Source of the DNA: Steromphala cineraria
Lineage: Eukaryota > Mollusca > Gastropoda > Trochida > Trochidae
Assembly: GCA_916613615.1 (NCBI GenBank)
Contig: OU744731.1
Location: forward strand, 59,898,289 to 59,962,288
Length of the DNA stretch: 64,000 nt
Reading direction: 5' to 3'
Notes under the pieces: model-generated
Databases searched by the model: none
What the model saw: only the letters and a program-made list of their open reading frames with translations
Told to the model about the DNA's origin: nothing
Translations under genes and position numbers: made by a program
Shown here: piece by piece, positions 11,414-21,940 of the stretch
Numbering within the stretch: the stretch's first letter is position 1
How the letters are laid out: every line of letters begins with the position of its first letter

Positions 11414-11778
11414 TTAAAGGGGCAGTAGCACGTTTTTAGGGGGAATATAAAGGTGATGACAGGAAAATCAAAATGAATAGTTCCAATCGAAAGAAAATGT
11501 ATCTAAACTAAATGGAGCAGTAATAATTCAAATATATAACATAATGTGTAGCCATGCAATTCCTTTTTCTTACACAAAATGAATTAAAGGTGTTCACATA
11601 AAATGGCCGCGAATAGATTTTATGTGAATCTTCATACTTTGTCCTCTGACTATGGATGACTGGCTTGTGTAATGAGACTTTTGACACTGTCAAAATAATA
11701 CATTTAACTTTAACTTACAATTTTCAGTGAAAATTTTAAAATATGTAATTATCAAAAAACGTGCTACTGCCCCTTTAA
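11414..11778 (+). mobile_element. TTAA MITE family A, full copy
   Basis: Both TTAA sites and both terminal repeats intact; 365 bp overall. One of the best-preserved copies in the window. Confidence 0.88.
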
Positions 11779-12461
11779 GATCCTGGGAATAAAACATTCA
11801 AAATTATGTCCCTCCTGCCAAACGAAGTGATTCTTTCAGAGGGTGTCACAATGCAGCCATTGTATCATGATATCTTGAAATCTTTATTGCTCGATCATTA
11901 ATTCGATCAGACTGTAACATGGTTAAAACTAACCTAATGCCTTGAACGTCAATATTGTTAGTTTAATTGTTAAGTCAGTGTTTTATGTGCACCAAAAGTC
12001 ATTTAAAACATTGGTCAAGGTTTTTAGTTGTCACTTTGAAATATTTTCATAATTAGAGAATTGTAAAAGATTTCAGTCTAGTAACATTTATTTGTGACTC
12101 CTTACGGATTTGATTAGTTTCAAACGAGCGATATATACCTATAAATATACAAATATATGGTTTTCATCTAATTGAAATCTGAAAGCATTTGGTCGTTGAT
12201 CAATGAATAGTTCCTGGTTAACGTTGTGAGTAGTATTTATGTATGTATTTTCTGTTCAACATTGTTCTCACGGTGACCGAGTGCTTTGTATGTCATTCAT
12301 GTAAAACCTCAACTGATGGGTGTAACATCTAACCCCTCTCCTGACACGAGAAGGTGAACTGTTATGAATTAAAACCTCCTATCAGTTAATATACTGCTAG
12401 CACATAGACATAGAGATGTTCTATTTCTGTCTCCTATCACATTAAACACAAGAATAGCATG
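11779..12461. other. Intergenic, no gene seen
   Basis: Sits between two oppositely oriented family A copies. No coding frame or other repeat recognised. Confidence 0.45.
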
Positions 12462-12818
12462 TTAAAGGGAAAGTAGCACGTTTTTTGACAATTTCAAATA
12501 TTTCACTGATAATTGTAAGTTAATGCTAAATGAATTATTTTGACAGTGTCAAAAATCTCATTACACAAGCAAATCATCCATAGTCAGAGATCAAAGTATG
12601 AAGATTCACCCAAAATCCATTGGCGGCCATTTTATGTGAACACTTTTAATTCATTTTGGGTAGGGAAAAGGAATCGCATGGCTAAACTTTACGTTAAATA
12701 TTTGAATTATTACTGTTCCATTTAGTTTGAATGCATTTTCTTTCAATTGGAACCATTAATTTTCATTTTCCTGACATCACCTTATATTCCCCATAAAAAC
12801 GTGCTCCTGCCCCTTTAA
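12462..12818 (-). mobile_element. TTAA MITE family A, full copy, inverted
   Basis: Complement of the family consensus; both TTAA flanks present. The left terminus reads GGGAAAGTAGCACG and the right ACGTGCTCCTGCCCC, so each has a substitution. Confidence 0.87.
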
Positions 12819-12874
12819 GCTGCATCCTGCTACATCAGAGTTTATATTCATCTGTATATCTCTCACCTTATCCC

Positions 12875-12950
12875 GGTCTCTCCTCACAGAGGCAGTTTAA
12901 GTCATGCAATGTTGATACAGCCTCTGTTCAGATATGACCAAATTCGTGGA
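12875..12950 (+). mobile_element. Mutator-like MITE (family M), end fragment
   Basis: Carries TCTCTCCTCACAGAGGC and GATACAGCCTCTGTTC, the left end of family M. The rest is missing and the sequence runs into a family B fragment. Confidence 0.65.
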
Positions 12951-12989
12951 TTCCGGCATGCAATATATAGAGTATAAAATTCTTTAAAT

Positions 12990-13290
12990 AGTAGACAATT
13001 TACCAAAATTACCGAAACGGCAGCCGACATGAAGACGAATCAAGTGTGGCCAACTCAGAATTTCCGGTTTCTAAATATACGCTTGAAAACCTTTGTCGCG
13101 CACGACTAGATTTTATTTTCTTTTTCTCCGATTTAGGTGTTCGTTGCTGCCAAAGTTGATACACATCGAACGCAATTACGGTAGTTGAGACACGGTGTTA
13201 ATCCTACACGCAAAATGATTGCGTTACCGAAAGCGGGTTCGTTAAATGCTATGCCCTTTTTTCAAGGGGTACTGTGCTCGAAATAAGTAT
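12990..13290 (-). mobile_element. TTAA MITE family B, internal fragment, inverted
   Basis: Matches the body of the complete copy at 8867 in reverse complement: CGAACGCAATTACGGTAGTT, TTCGTTGCTGCCAAAGTTGA, GCGGGTTCGTTAAATGCTAT. Neither terminal repeat is present. Confidence 0.75.
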
Positions 13291-13371
13291 CACTATCTAA
13301 TCGATCATTTACTTCAACAAAGTATTTTGAGGACTCAACATTCATTTATCTTCAGTTCAACTATGAAGATC

Positions 13372-13520
13372 TTAAATGGGCAGTAGCACGTTTTTTGAAA
13401 ATTTTATATTTATGTGTATGGGATTTTTGACACTATCAAAATCATTCATTTAGCATTATCGTACAATTATCAGTTAAAATTTTAGAATTTTTTCAAAAAA
13501 ACGTGCTTCTTCCCCTTTAA
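13372..13520. mobile_element. TTAA MITE family A, 149-bp snap-back derivative
   Basis: TTAA-flanked. Both ends match the right end of family A: the first ~35 bp (GCAGTAGCACGTTTTTTGAA) is an inverted copy, and the rest is the normal right third (TTTGACACTATCAAAAT onward). The left two thirds are missing. Confidence 0.75.
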
Positions 13521-14749
13521 GCTCAGAAAAATATTTTTTTAATTTGAAAACGTCCATAACCTTCGGTTCTTCCACCTTACATAACAAAATTGACATTTAT
13601 CGAAACTCGTCTATACAACCTCAGGTGATCAATAGAGTCCTTCTTTAAAATATTAAGTTTACTTTTTAGTACCATGAAACAAGATAAAACTTTCCTTACT
13701 AACCTGACAATTTCAGAATATGCAAATCTACTGTCGAAACTGTTACTTTAACGTTGTTTTGGCATATTCAAATACGTGATCCTTTCCTAAAGCAATATCA
13801 CAAATTGTTTGATGTTATGGTTCTGATGAAAAGAAGATTTTTGCCATATTTCATTATATTGCACCGTGTTATGCATACGACTCCCAGCAATAACTTAAAC
13901 AGTCATTAATGCCCTATAAACGCTTTATATGTTACAAACTATTATTCATGTAAGTGCCATTAAGAAGTATTAGGTATTCAACGACCTGTAAAATAAGTGT
14001 TTCCATGGCAACTCATCAAAACAGCATGTGTGGATGATTTATCATCTCATCAAGCATACCATGATATCATAAACCGGTATCAGATAACTGTGTCAGGATA
14101 ACTTCAACGCTTGTGCTAGCGCTATACACCAACGACTGTTGATTAACTGAGTGTCTAAACCTTGGTGCTAATCTGAAAATAGTCCTGCTTCATGACTGTG
14201 TATTAAATAGGAGCCTTTTATATAGTCTAGATCCTATTTCTGCAATTCTAGATTGACTGAAAAGCCTCAAGGAATAAAAAAACATAAATGAAGGTACAGT
14301 TATTATTTAAAATATTTCATAGACTAAATTTTAGTCTAATCTGAAAATGGAGCAGATGGTTAGAATTAATTGGTTTAAACGTATTTATTTGCCAAAAGTA
14401 TTATTCTGTCTTCAATTTTATGTGAGCTTTGAGCATGATGTCATAGAAAACAGCGCAATACAAATATGTTATGATGATGATGATGAAGTAGGTAGTTGTA
14501 ATGAATGTTAAATTTAATAAATCAAGACTGTACTCAAGTGAATAGTTGTCGCTTCAGATATAAGCATCAATATTACCTTAATTTACCTTGATTAGGTATG
14601 GGTTTCTGTTTGCAATAACAATAGGTAAGCTGTAATGACCACCCTTTTGTCGAAATAAACCTGAAGTCGATGATGAAGCACTTATAACTTCATAGACGTA
14701 AGGGAATAAAATACAATGTTATTAATCACTTTTTACGTTTGGGACCAAG
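13521..14749. other. Intergenic, one dispersed repeat, no gene seen
   Basis: Contains a copy (14000-14090) of a dispersed sequence with GATTTATCATCTCATCA and CATGATATCATAAA that recurs at 24190-24240. Nothing coding. Confidence 0.45.
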
Positions 14750-14854
14750 GTTTGTTGTATTGACTCGAGGCGAAGCCAAGGGCCAATACAGTATATCAAT
14801 CTTTATTTGCACTTATAGGCCACAGGCCTGTAGCACAATGTGCATACAATATGT

Positions 14855-15682
14855 TCAGGCAGGATAGAGTACATTTTTTCTGAGTACAAAGGCATAGTAT
14901 AGAAACATTGACAGATTTTCTAAATGTGTTTTACTAGAGTAAGTTAATAGAGATATAAATTTATAAATAGTATGATGTGTAAAATAATATTTCTTAATGT
15001 ACTTCTTTCTCAAAGTGAGGTAGGCAGGACAAACACAAAGGAAATGATATTCATCTTCAATAAGATTTAAATTACACATTTTACAAATTCTATCTTCTCT
15101 TTTTAGTCCAATATATCTGCCAGTTTCTATTAGTAAATCATGCGATGAGCAACGAAATTTTGCAAGCGAGATTCTATATTTTCGGATATTCAGATGCGAT
15201 AGATAGCTTTCTTCCTGTATATATTGCTTAAACATTCTAAAATAAAAACATTTATTTGATACAGATAAGTGGTCTAGCCAATTTTGTAAATAAATATCTT
15301 GTAATCTTTGTTTAAATGAGATAAGAAACTTTGAATGAGAGTCTATGTGTTGTTCAAGCCATATGTAACCAAAACCAGTAGAATATAGTAGATCTTTAAC
15401 ATTTGTGACCCAATTACGTTTTCCATTTCTATCATACAAAATCATCATATTATAACATTTTTTGGGTAATCTATAACATGGCATATTTAAAACTTTCAAC
15501 CAATATTTTATTACTTTCATTTTTGACTCTATAGATAACGGAAATCTGCCACACTCACCGTATACCATTATGTTTGAGGTAGTTACTTTCACACCGAGAA
15601 ATCTTTTAATTGCATATAAATGTACCTTTTCTATTTCATGAAATGTCTGGAGTCCCCAAATTTCTGAACCATAAAGAAGCAT
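14855..15682 (-). pseudogene. Non-LTR retrotransposon ORF2, C-terminal part
   Basis: Continuation of ORF2 after the reverse transcriptase, in a different frame from it. Residues 1-60 (LLYGSEIWG, then KRFLGV) are the thumb/connection region of such elements. The end carries the zf-RVT zinc-knuckle-like motif with Cys200, Cys203, His213 and Cys216/218 in CKMCNLNLIEDEYHFLCVCP, thought to contact target RNA or DNA. The break from the upstream frame lies at a run of seven T (minus strand) near 15700-15710, where one base too many shifts the frame and causes the stop after HQSFF. The protein ends KNVLYPA at 14855. Confidence 0.88.
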
Positions 15683-15707
15683 TGGACTTATCTTAGCATC
15701 AAAAATT

Positions 15708-17060
15708 CTAAAAAAAGGACTGATGTGACAAGTTACCTAAAATGTAAATATATCTCATAATGCCAATTAATATTTTCTTTGCTTGGGTCGATGCATTTTT
15801 AGCATGTAAAGACCACGATAAGTGATTTGTAAAATAAACCCCTAAGTATTTGTAAGATGTAGTTATTTGGATAAGTTCACCTTTATAATACCATTTTTCA
15901 TTTGCAGCAAGTTTACCCCCATTCTTGAATACAATTACCTTAGTTTTATCGTAATTAACTGTTAGTTTCCATTCATTACAATATGCTTCTAATTCATTTA
16001 TTTCTGCCTGTAATCCTCGCACAGTACTAGAGAAGAGAATTATATCATCAGCAAATAGGAGGAGAAATAACTGTACTATATCTGGATGTAGCTGAATACC
16101 ATTTGAACAGTTTTCATGTATCTGTATTGCTAACTCATTGATAAAGAAAGAAAATAGGAAAGGGCTCAAGATACATCCTTGTCTTACACCTATTTGGCTT
16201 TCAAATGTATCAGATATTACATTATTATTTCTAACACACATTTTGACGTTGTCATAAATACTCCTTAACAGTTTACCCATTTTAATGCTAACATAATTAT
16301 TATCAAGAAGAGTCCACAATTTTTCTCTGTCAACTGAATCAAAAGCCTTTGCAAAGTCTACAAAGAGAACATAGAATTTAGAACCTTTGGTATTTAGGTA
16401 TCTCTGTATAAGTGAATTTAGAACAAATATGTTGTCAGTAGTAGTGTATCCTTTCCTAAAACCAGCTTGGGATTCGGTTATCTTATCAAATGATTCTGCC
16501 CAGAATACCAAACGTTTATTAATAATGGCAGTGAATATTTTACTAAATACACTTAAAAGTGTAATACCTCTATAATTTTCAATTTCATTTTTATCACCTT
16601 GCTTATGAATGGGTATGATGATGCCAACCGACCACGAATGAGGAAAAACTCCATTTTCGAGGATGACATTAAACAACAATTCAAGATATGGTAGTAAAAT
16701 ATCTGATGAGTGTAGGAAGAATTCTGAAATAGTATTATCAAGTCCAGGTGATTTGTTCAGTTTCAGTTTTGTAATACTATCTAGAATTTCTTCTCGTGTT
16801 ATTGGAGAGTCAAGAATGTCATTGGTCATTGGGTTATCCAATGCTTGATGATTATTCGTATCCGACTGATCAGCTGTATGAATATCTATGTCATCATTTA
16901 CTTCAGATGTAGTAGAATATAATTTTTTGAAATACGAATAGCATTCGTTAATCTCAATGTCATTTCTTTGGCTTGTTCTATTATTCAATCTTTTCAGAGA
17001 AGACCAAAACTGTTTAGAATTGTGAATACTAGTTTCTATTTCTTGCTGTTTTAATTTCAA
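15708..17060 (-). pseudogene. Non-LTR retrotransposon ORF2, reverse transcriptase domain
   Basis: Reverse transcriptase that would copy the element's RNA at a nicked target. Visible motifs, numbered in this frame: GIIIPIHKQGDKNEIENYRG (146-165), QAGFRKGYTTTDN (198-210), VDFAKAFDSV with the first catalytic Asp (234-243), RQGCILSPFLF (293-303) and the catalytic FADD box (336-339). All three catalytic aspartates are present. The frame is open upstream to about 17163 and joins the endonuclease frame there through a one-base shift, so the first methionine is not a real start. Recent loss is suggested by the intact motifs. Confidence 0.92.
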
Positions 17061-17122
17061 ATATTCATTTCGTTTTTGTTTACAGACTGCAGTATATTTA
17101 TTTCTAATGGAGTGGTAATCTT

Positions 17123-18364
17123 CTAAAGAGCGATTATCTTTATTTTTGCGAAACCTATTAAGATATCTGCATCTTTCCTTTTCAATTTGTCACACTCTAC
17201 ATCATGCCAAGTTTGATTTCTGTTTCTTCTCTTACCAGTATGTTTTTTCATATCACTGGCCGCTGTACAAAGAGCTTGTACAATAAGATCTATGCTTTTA
17301 TCAATATTTGTAAATACGAAATCTGCTGACTGGCTTAGCAACTCTTGACTATTTTCCAAAAACATATTTGATCTAAAAAGCTCGAGTTTATCATTATCCC
17401 AAACGAATTTATACGACTGTTTCTCTGTTGACTTATGATACGTAGGAAGCGCACGTAATTTCATAGTAAGGGGAAGATGGTCGGACTCTGTACGGGAAGG
17501 GATTGCAAAGTCATATAATTTATCAAAGATTAATGATGAACTTATGATGTAATCAACTACGCTTGTACCGTTATGGCCAATAAATGTAGGGTCACCTTTT
17601 CCTGAATCCGATCCACATCGGCCATTCATAATGTGAATGTTAAGGACTGAACATAAATCTAACAGGCCTTTCCCATACTTATTCACCGTCTTATCAGTTG
17701 AAAACCTCTTTAAACTAAAAAAGTCTATTAAGAAATCCCACATTGAATGATCTTGTCCTTCTGTATGTTTGATAATATCATCCTCAATAAAATCGGGATC
17801 AGTACCTGTGCGAGAGTTAAAATCCCCTCCACATAAAATATGTACATCTGACATGTTTGATAGAACATCTAATAAGTTATCCTGGAAAATGGTTATACCA
17901 TTTTTGCAATATAAACCTGGTTTGTTGTAGAAAGTAGATCCCTCAGGGTGAATATATGTACAGGTATACAATAAATTCAGATCAAAATTAAACAATTGTT
18001 TGTCGAATAAAATAAATATAGCATTTTCAGTTATCTTGCTAGATAAAATATACTTTTTCAGCTGTTTTCTTACCAAAACAGATATACCACCCGAGAGGCG
18101 TCCACTTGACGATATCTTTTCTGCATGTTTAGTTATTACAACAAAATCATGAAATACAGATTCTAAATCAACAGAAGCGGTCCATGTTTCCGATAAACCA
18201 ATAATATCAAAAGTGTTCATATAAGAAATAAACTCATTGTCAGTTAGTTTGTTATAAATACCGGAAATATTCCAGAACAAAAAGTCAACAAAATCCTTTG
18301 TTGTACTCTGTGTATCAGTGACAGTGTCGTTATGAAGCGTCGTATAATTGCCCTGGCCGAAATC
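17123..18364 (-). pseudogene. Non-LTR retrotransposon ORF2, APE-type endonuclease domain
   Basis: Endonuclease that nicks the target DNA to prime reverse transcription. Counting residue 1 at 18280: FWNISGI (metal-site Asn), GLSETW (31-33, catalytic Glu), CGGDFNSRTG (Asp153, Asn155), VVDYI (Asp243) and ESDHLPLT (SDH 266-268). All APE active-site residues are kept. The frame is open from 18364, directly after the UAG of ORF1, with no ATG before the first catalytic residues. Translation from a normal start is therefore hard to explain. Near 17163-17175 (AAGGAAAGATGCAG on the minus strand) a one-base shift leads into the reverse transcriptase frame. Confidence 0.92.
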
Positions 18365-19531
18365 CTATCTGGTCTGTCCCTTGTTACGTGAGTTTGAGTT
18401 GGACCTTAACACACGTTCACTCCGGTCCTCAGATGATGATGGCATCCTTGAATCTCTGTTCCTGGAACTACTGTTCAAGCCTTCCTTTGGTTCTTCTAGT
18501 ATCTTGCTACCTTTATAGTAGTATCTAACACTTGGGTTTGCTATTCGGAGTCTGTGTAGTTCTTGACGTTGGTAATGAGTTAAATCATTTGCGATTCCAA
18601 TTCCTTTCTCTCTTAGGACTTCACGGAGCTTGACGGAACGCCACTTGTCCTCCCAGTGGCACATCCTGACTATGATGGGTCTTGTTTTATCTTGCCTAGG
18701 GGAGGACAATCTGTGTGCTCTCTCTATGTCACGTGCTGTGAGAGGAGGCATGTCTTTGGCTTCTCTGGCACTATTCAGAACATCCAAGACTTTAAGTTTG
18801 GTCTCTGTATAGGTCTCCTTATGTGTCTCTGGTATGCCATATATCACCATGTTGTTCCGTCTATTTCGTTGTTCTTGATCCTCTACTCGTGATTCAATAT
18901 CCTGACAACGGATTTCCAAGTCAGATGTCTTTTCATCAAGTGAACGGACGTCAATCCTTATCACTTCTTGTTCCTCTTTTGTGATCTTTATATCCGTCCG
19001 CAGTTCACTTAACTCCTCTTTAATAGATTTTATGTCCGCTTTAACTTCATGAATGTCACTTGATAATCTTTTCTCTGAGTCCCTTATTTGCATGATAATT
19101 TCTCTTTTCATTTCTTCAAGTTCCCTACTTCCTGGTCCAGGATTTAGCTCAATATCCCCAGCTCTGTGTATCATAGATGGTACATAAGTGTTGAGAGAGA
19201 GGGGGTATCCAATGTCATGATTGTCCGGTTTTCGTAGTGTAAACAAACACAAGGTAGGGCCTGAATATTCACAAATCTCACCTGAGGGGCACAAGGAGGG
19301 TGGCGGAATCATATCTGGTACTTTCTGTTCAATCCAAGAAGCTGTAAGTGTAGCCAGGGAGGTAATAGCTAATAGTAAAGTCCCACACAACACAAGTCGG
19401 TATGCGTCAGCCATACCTGGCGTCCAGTCTGATACAGGTGTGTACGGTAGAATTGTAGCTACCTGTCTGCAGCCTCTAGGGTGCACAAACGTCCCTATTC
19501 TGACCCTCCAGACTTCAAGGGAGACCCCCAT
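18365..19531 (-). CDS. Non-LTR retrotransposon ORF1: leader, 2A-like peptide, coiled coil, L1-ORF1-like RNA-binding domain
   Basis: 388 residues, intact. Residues 45-67 form a hydrophobic segment (LVLCGTLLLAITSLATL) able to act as a membrane anchor or signal. Residues 125-133 are GDIELNPGP, a textbook 2A-like ribosome-skipping motif, with the predicted break between Gly132 and Pro133. Residues 134-222 are a charged heptad-type coiled coil, as in L1 ORF1 trimers. RRNNMVIYGIPE (224-235) opens an RRM-like domain of the Transposase_22/L1-ORF1 type, followed by a C-terminal domain containing ARDIERAHRL and RYYYKG. Inferred role: RNA-binding chaperone for the element's RNA, released from its leader by 2A. 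It ends in UAG and the same frame continues into the endonuclease. Confidence 0.9.
   Translation of the reverse strand: MGVSLEVWRVRIGTFVHPRGCRQVATILPYTPVSDWTPGMADAYRLVLCGTLLLAITSLATLTASWIEQKVPDMIPPPSLCPSGEICEYSGPTLCLFTLRKPDNHDIGYPLSLNTYVPSMIHRAGDIELNPGPGSRELEEMKREIIMQIRDSEKRLSSDIHEVKADIKSIKEELSELRTDIKITKEEQEVIRIDVRSLDEKTSDLEIRCQDIESRVEDQEQRNRRNNMVIYGIPETHKETYTETKLKVLDVLNSAREAKDMPPLTARDIERAHRLSSPRQDKTRPIIVRMCHWEDKWRSVKLREVLREKGIGIANDLTHYQRQELHRLRIANPSVRYYYKGSKILEEPKEGLNSSSRNRDSRMPSSSEDRSERVLRSNSNSRNKGQTR
19133..19159 (-). promoter_or_regulatory. 2A-like ribosome-skipping motif in ORF1
   Basis: Codons for GDIELNPGP, the consensus D-(V/I)-E-x-N-P-G-P. It would make the ribosome release the first 132 residues and restart at Pro133. 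Confidence 0.85.
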
Positions 19532-19690
19532 TGTATGTATGAAAATTTTTCACGATATCGTAAAGTTATTTTGTTGTATTTTCAAGTTTACTTCATGGAG
19601 CAAATTGACACGTCTCTATCTGCCAGGGGAGATAATCATTTGTAGAACGGTGACCTGTGACCTGTGACTTGGCCAATTAGAAAAACTTGA

Positions 19691-20400
19691 TTAATAACAA
19701 CTTTAGGAGTAAACCTTTTATTTGGTTACTGCGATCATACATTGTAGTAGAGAGTTCATTTTTATTTGAATTATAACTTGTGTGAATTAGCATAACTGTT
19801 GATATTTTGTGCTCGGTAATTGGCCGTTTGTCTGTCTGTGAATGCTTAAAACTGGCCTAGCTTGTCTCGTATTGGCCCAGTTGGTCCTGTATTGACCCAG
19901 TTAACCCCTATTGGTCAAACAACCGAATCAAATGGTCATATTTGTACATATTGTATGAAAACGTTTGATAGTTTATTGATAAAGGGAGAAATTATCCTTG
20001 AAATGTTTTCATATTTATCGTCACATATGCCTCTAAAATTATTCAACTGATTTATTCCAACACTTTCCGGTTGAGTGTATGTATATGTGTCTCATTTTGG
20101 GAGACAGCCATTCAAATAGGTCTTATTTTTTTCAAAAAAAGGAATAAACTTTGTGTGCCGTGCGTCTTGACAGATGAGTTGATGTTTCCGGAAGATATAA
20201 AAAAGAAAACACGTATAGTGTTATGCATGAGTGCACATCATGTATCATTGTCGATTTCAAGGCAGGGGGCAGTGTTTTATTCCCATTACGTTTTTTCATT
20301 TACATGTGATAGGTAATAATAAACAATATTTCAAATCTGACGGAATCTCATTCATAACTAGTAATACATCACGTCACGTATGCGCTGGGTACTGACGCCC
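19691..20400. other. Intergenic with one dispersed repeat
   Basis: 20165-20270 (GTCTTGACAGATGA, TGATGTTTCCGGAAGAT, GTCGATTTCAAGG) recurs at 24812-24910, a two-copy dispersed repeat. No gene seen. Confidence 0.5.
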
Positions 20401-20512
20401 TTAAAGGGGCAGTGGCACGTTTTTAGGGGGGAAATAAGGTGATTTTAGGAAAATGACAATAAATGGTTCTAACTGAAAGACAATGTAGTCAAACTTAATG
20501 AAGCAGTTATAA
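20401..20512 (+). mobile_element. TTAA MITE family A, left-end fragment
   Basis: Begins at TTAA with the left terminal repeat (one change, CAGTGGCACG) and stops within the body at GAAGCAGTTATAA. The right two thirds are missing and GC-rich sequence follows. Confidence 0.8.
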
Positions 20513-20514
20513 TA

Positions 20515-20660
20515 GACCGATCCATTAGGCCCCGCCGCCTTAGTCTTTCGACCAATCGTTGCGCCGTATTTCTGACCTCCTGCCCCGCGATCGCTTCCTC
20601 GGACATCGACAAGCAACATGGTGGGCGGTCTGCTTGACGGAAGGAATGTCGCCGATACAT
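20515..20660 (-). other. GC-rich island with open frames, possible first exon or CpG promoter
   Basis: Much richer in G+C and CpG than its surroundings. On the minus strand two overlapping frames stay open; one reads MSEEAIAGQEVRNTAQRLVE followed by an arginine-rich helix-like stretch. I recognise no family. It directly abuts the truncated MITE at 20512, so any exon here may have been damaged. Confidence 0.25.
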
Positions 20661-21359
20661 TTTTCGAACGTAAAAAGTCCTTCAAAGTGTAATATATTCC
20701 ATGACAATGTAAACAACTTGAACAACGGGTCCTACCTTCCGGGAATCTTCATTTATAACGGCATTTCTGATTAATCTCGGATATGTATATACACGAATTT
20801 TCGTGAGACGAGGGCATGATTCTCGGTTTGTTTACATTGAAAAAAAAAGATGTAAGTACAGTCTGTAGGCCTACATCTGTTTGTCTGATTTTCTTAAAAG
20901 AATTTTTTTCAGTACAAAAATAATTTGGTTTCATAGTAAGTTAACCACAGATAGATTAAATAAACCGAATGAAGTAAATATTTGTAAATAATAAATGATT
21001 CTGAATAAATAAATATAAAGGTGATTTCATTGTTTTCATTTTTTTTAAATGAATCATTTCTTACATATAGTTTCAAAGTTTATCCGAAATGTTTTAGCAT
21101 ATCTAAGTAAATTGATATCATGCATTCACAAATGTTTATTTTACAATCTTGTTTGCTATTACCTATTGTTTTGACACGAGCTCATCTAGCCAATCGAAAG
21201 AAGCGCAGTAAAAGCTTCGATATCATACTAGGGGCAAGTAACTCCAGTAACCATTCGTTATACACAATCGCCGCTAAACGCTATTTAAAAACGAGGATGT
21301 TATTGGATAGCTTACCATTGGGTGTTTCTGCGCTAAACTGGTTATAGCAACACGCGATA

Positions 21360-21940
21360 GAGGTGGGTGCATTCAGACCGAGACGGAAGGATATCCCGAA
21401 TGAAATCCCGACGGAGAAATGAACCTTTACACTCAACGTTGCATTCTTCGATTCGACAGAATCAGCGGAAGAAGTGTCATGGTGTTGTCTGGCATCTCTG
21501 GGAATGGCAGAATATATCTGATGCAAGTACAAGAATTTGTCGTCTGTACGCTACCGTTATGAAATCCTCCAACGTCACCTGCTTCGAACCATTTACGTCA
21601 GAAGAGAGATTTTTCAGAAGGATAACGCCAGACTGCATATTCCACGTGTCACCATGGACAATCTTGCTAACAACGTCAACATGCTTCCATGGTAATCTAA
21701 ATCACCGGTTCTCAACCCGATCGAGCATTTTTCCGATCACCTTGACAGACGTCTACGACGTCGACAGCTTCAACCATAAATGCTTAAACAGTCTCACATT
21801 GCAAGATGGGTGGGGAAGGATCCCACAACGCTAAATTCGAAGTTTAATCCAGTCCAAGCCCAGGCGATGCAGAGCAATGATTGATGCTTGATGGGACAAC
21901 ATAGGGTATTGATTTTATAGAAGTGACGTCACAGCTGTAA
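21360..21940 (+). pseudogene. Decayed Tc1-like transposase, 3' half
   Basis: Fragments of the catalytic half of a Tc1-type transposase in shifting frames. They include GVVWHLWEWQ-like sequence matching the usual 'GGVMVWAGISGNG' region at about 21480, DNARLHIPRVTMDNLAN with the second catalytic Asp at about 21630, NPIEHFSDHLDRRLRRRQ with the catalytic Glu at about 21716-21765, and the family's usual C-terminal region at about 21865. Several stops and frameshifts. Different lineage from the element at 10006. Confidence 0.75.

Larger units (their letters stand above)
14790..19690 (-). mobile_element. Nearly full-length non-LTR retrotransposon (CR1/L2-like group, inferred)
   Basis: Whole element as judged from its reading frames: 5' region (about 19532-19690), ORF1 (18365-19531), ORF2 (14855-18364, two frameshifts) and a short 3' tail ending near 14790. 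There is no poly(A), which fits CR1/L2-type elements. Limits are approximate because I found no clean target duplication. The clade call rests on an APE-type endonuclease followed by a reverse transcriptase, no RNase H, an L1-ORF1-like ORF1, and the 2A motif known from CR1/L2/Crack-type elements in marine invertebrates. Confidence 0.8.
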
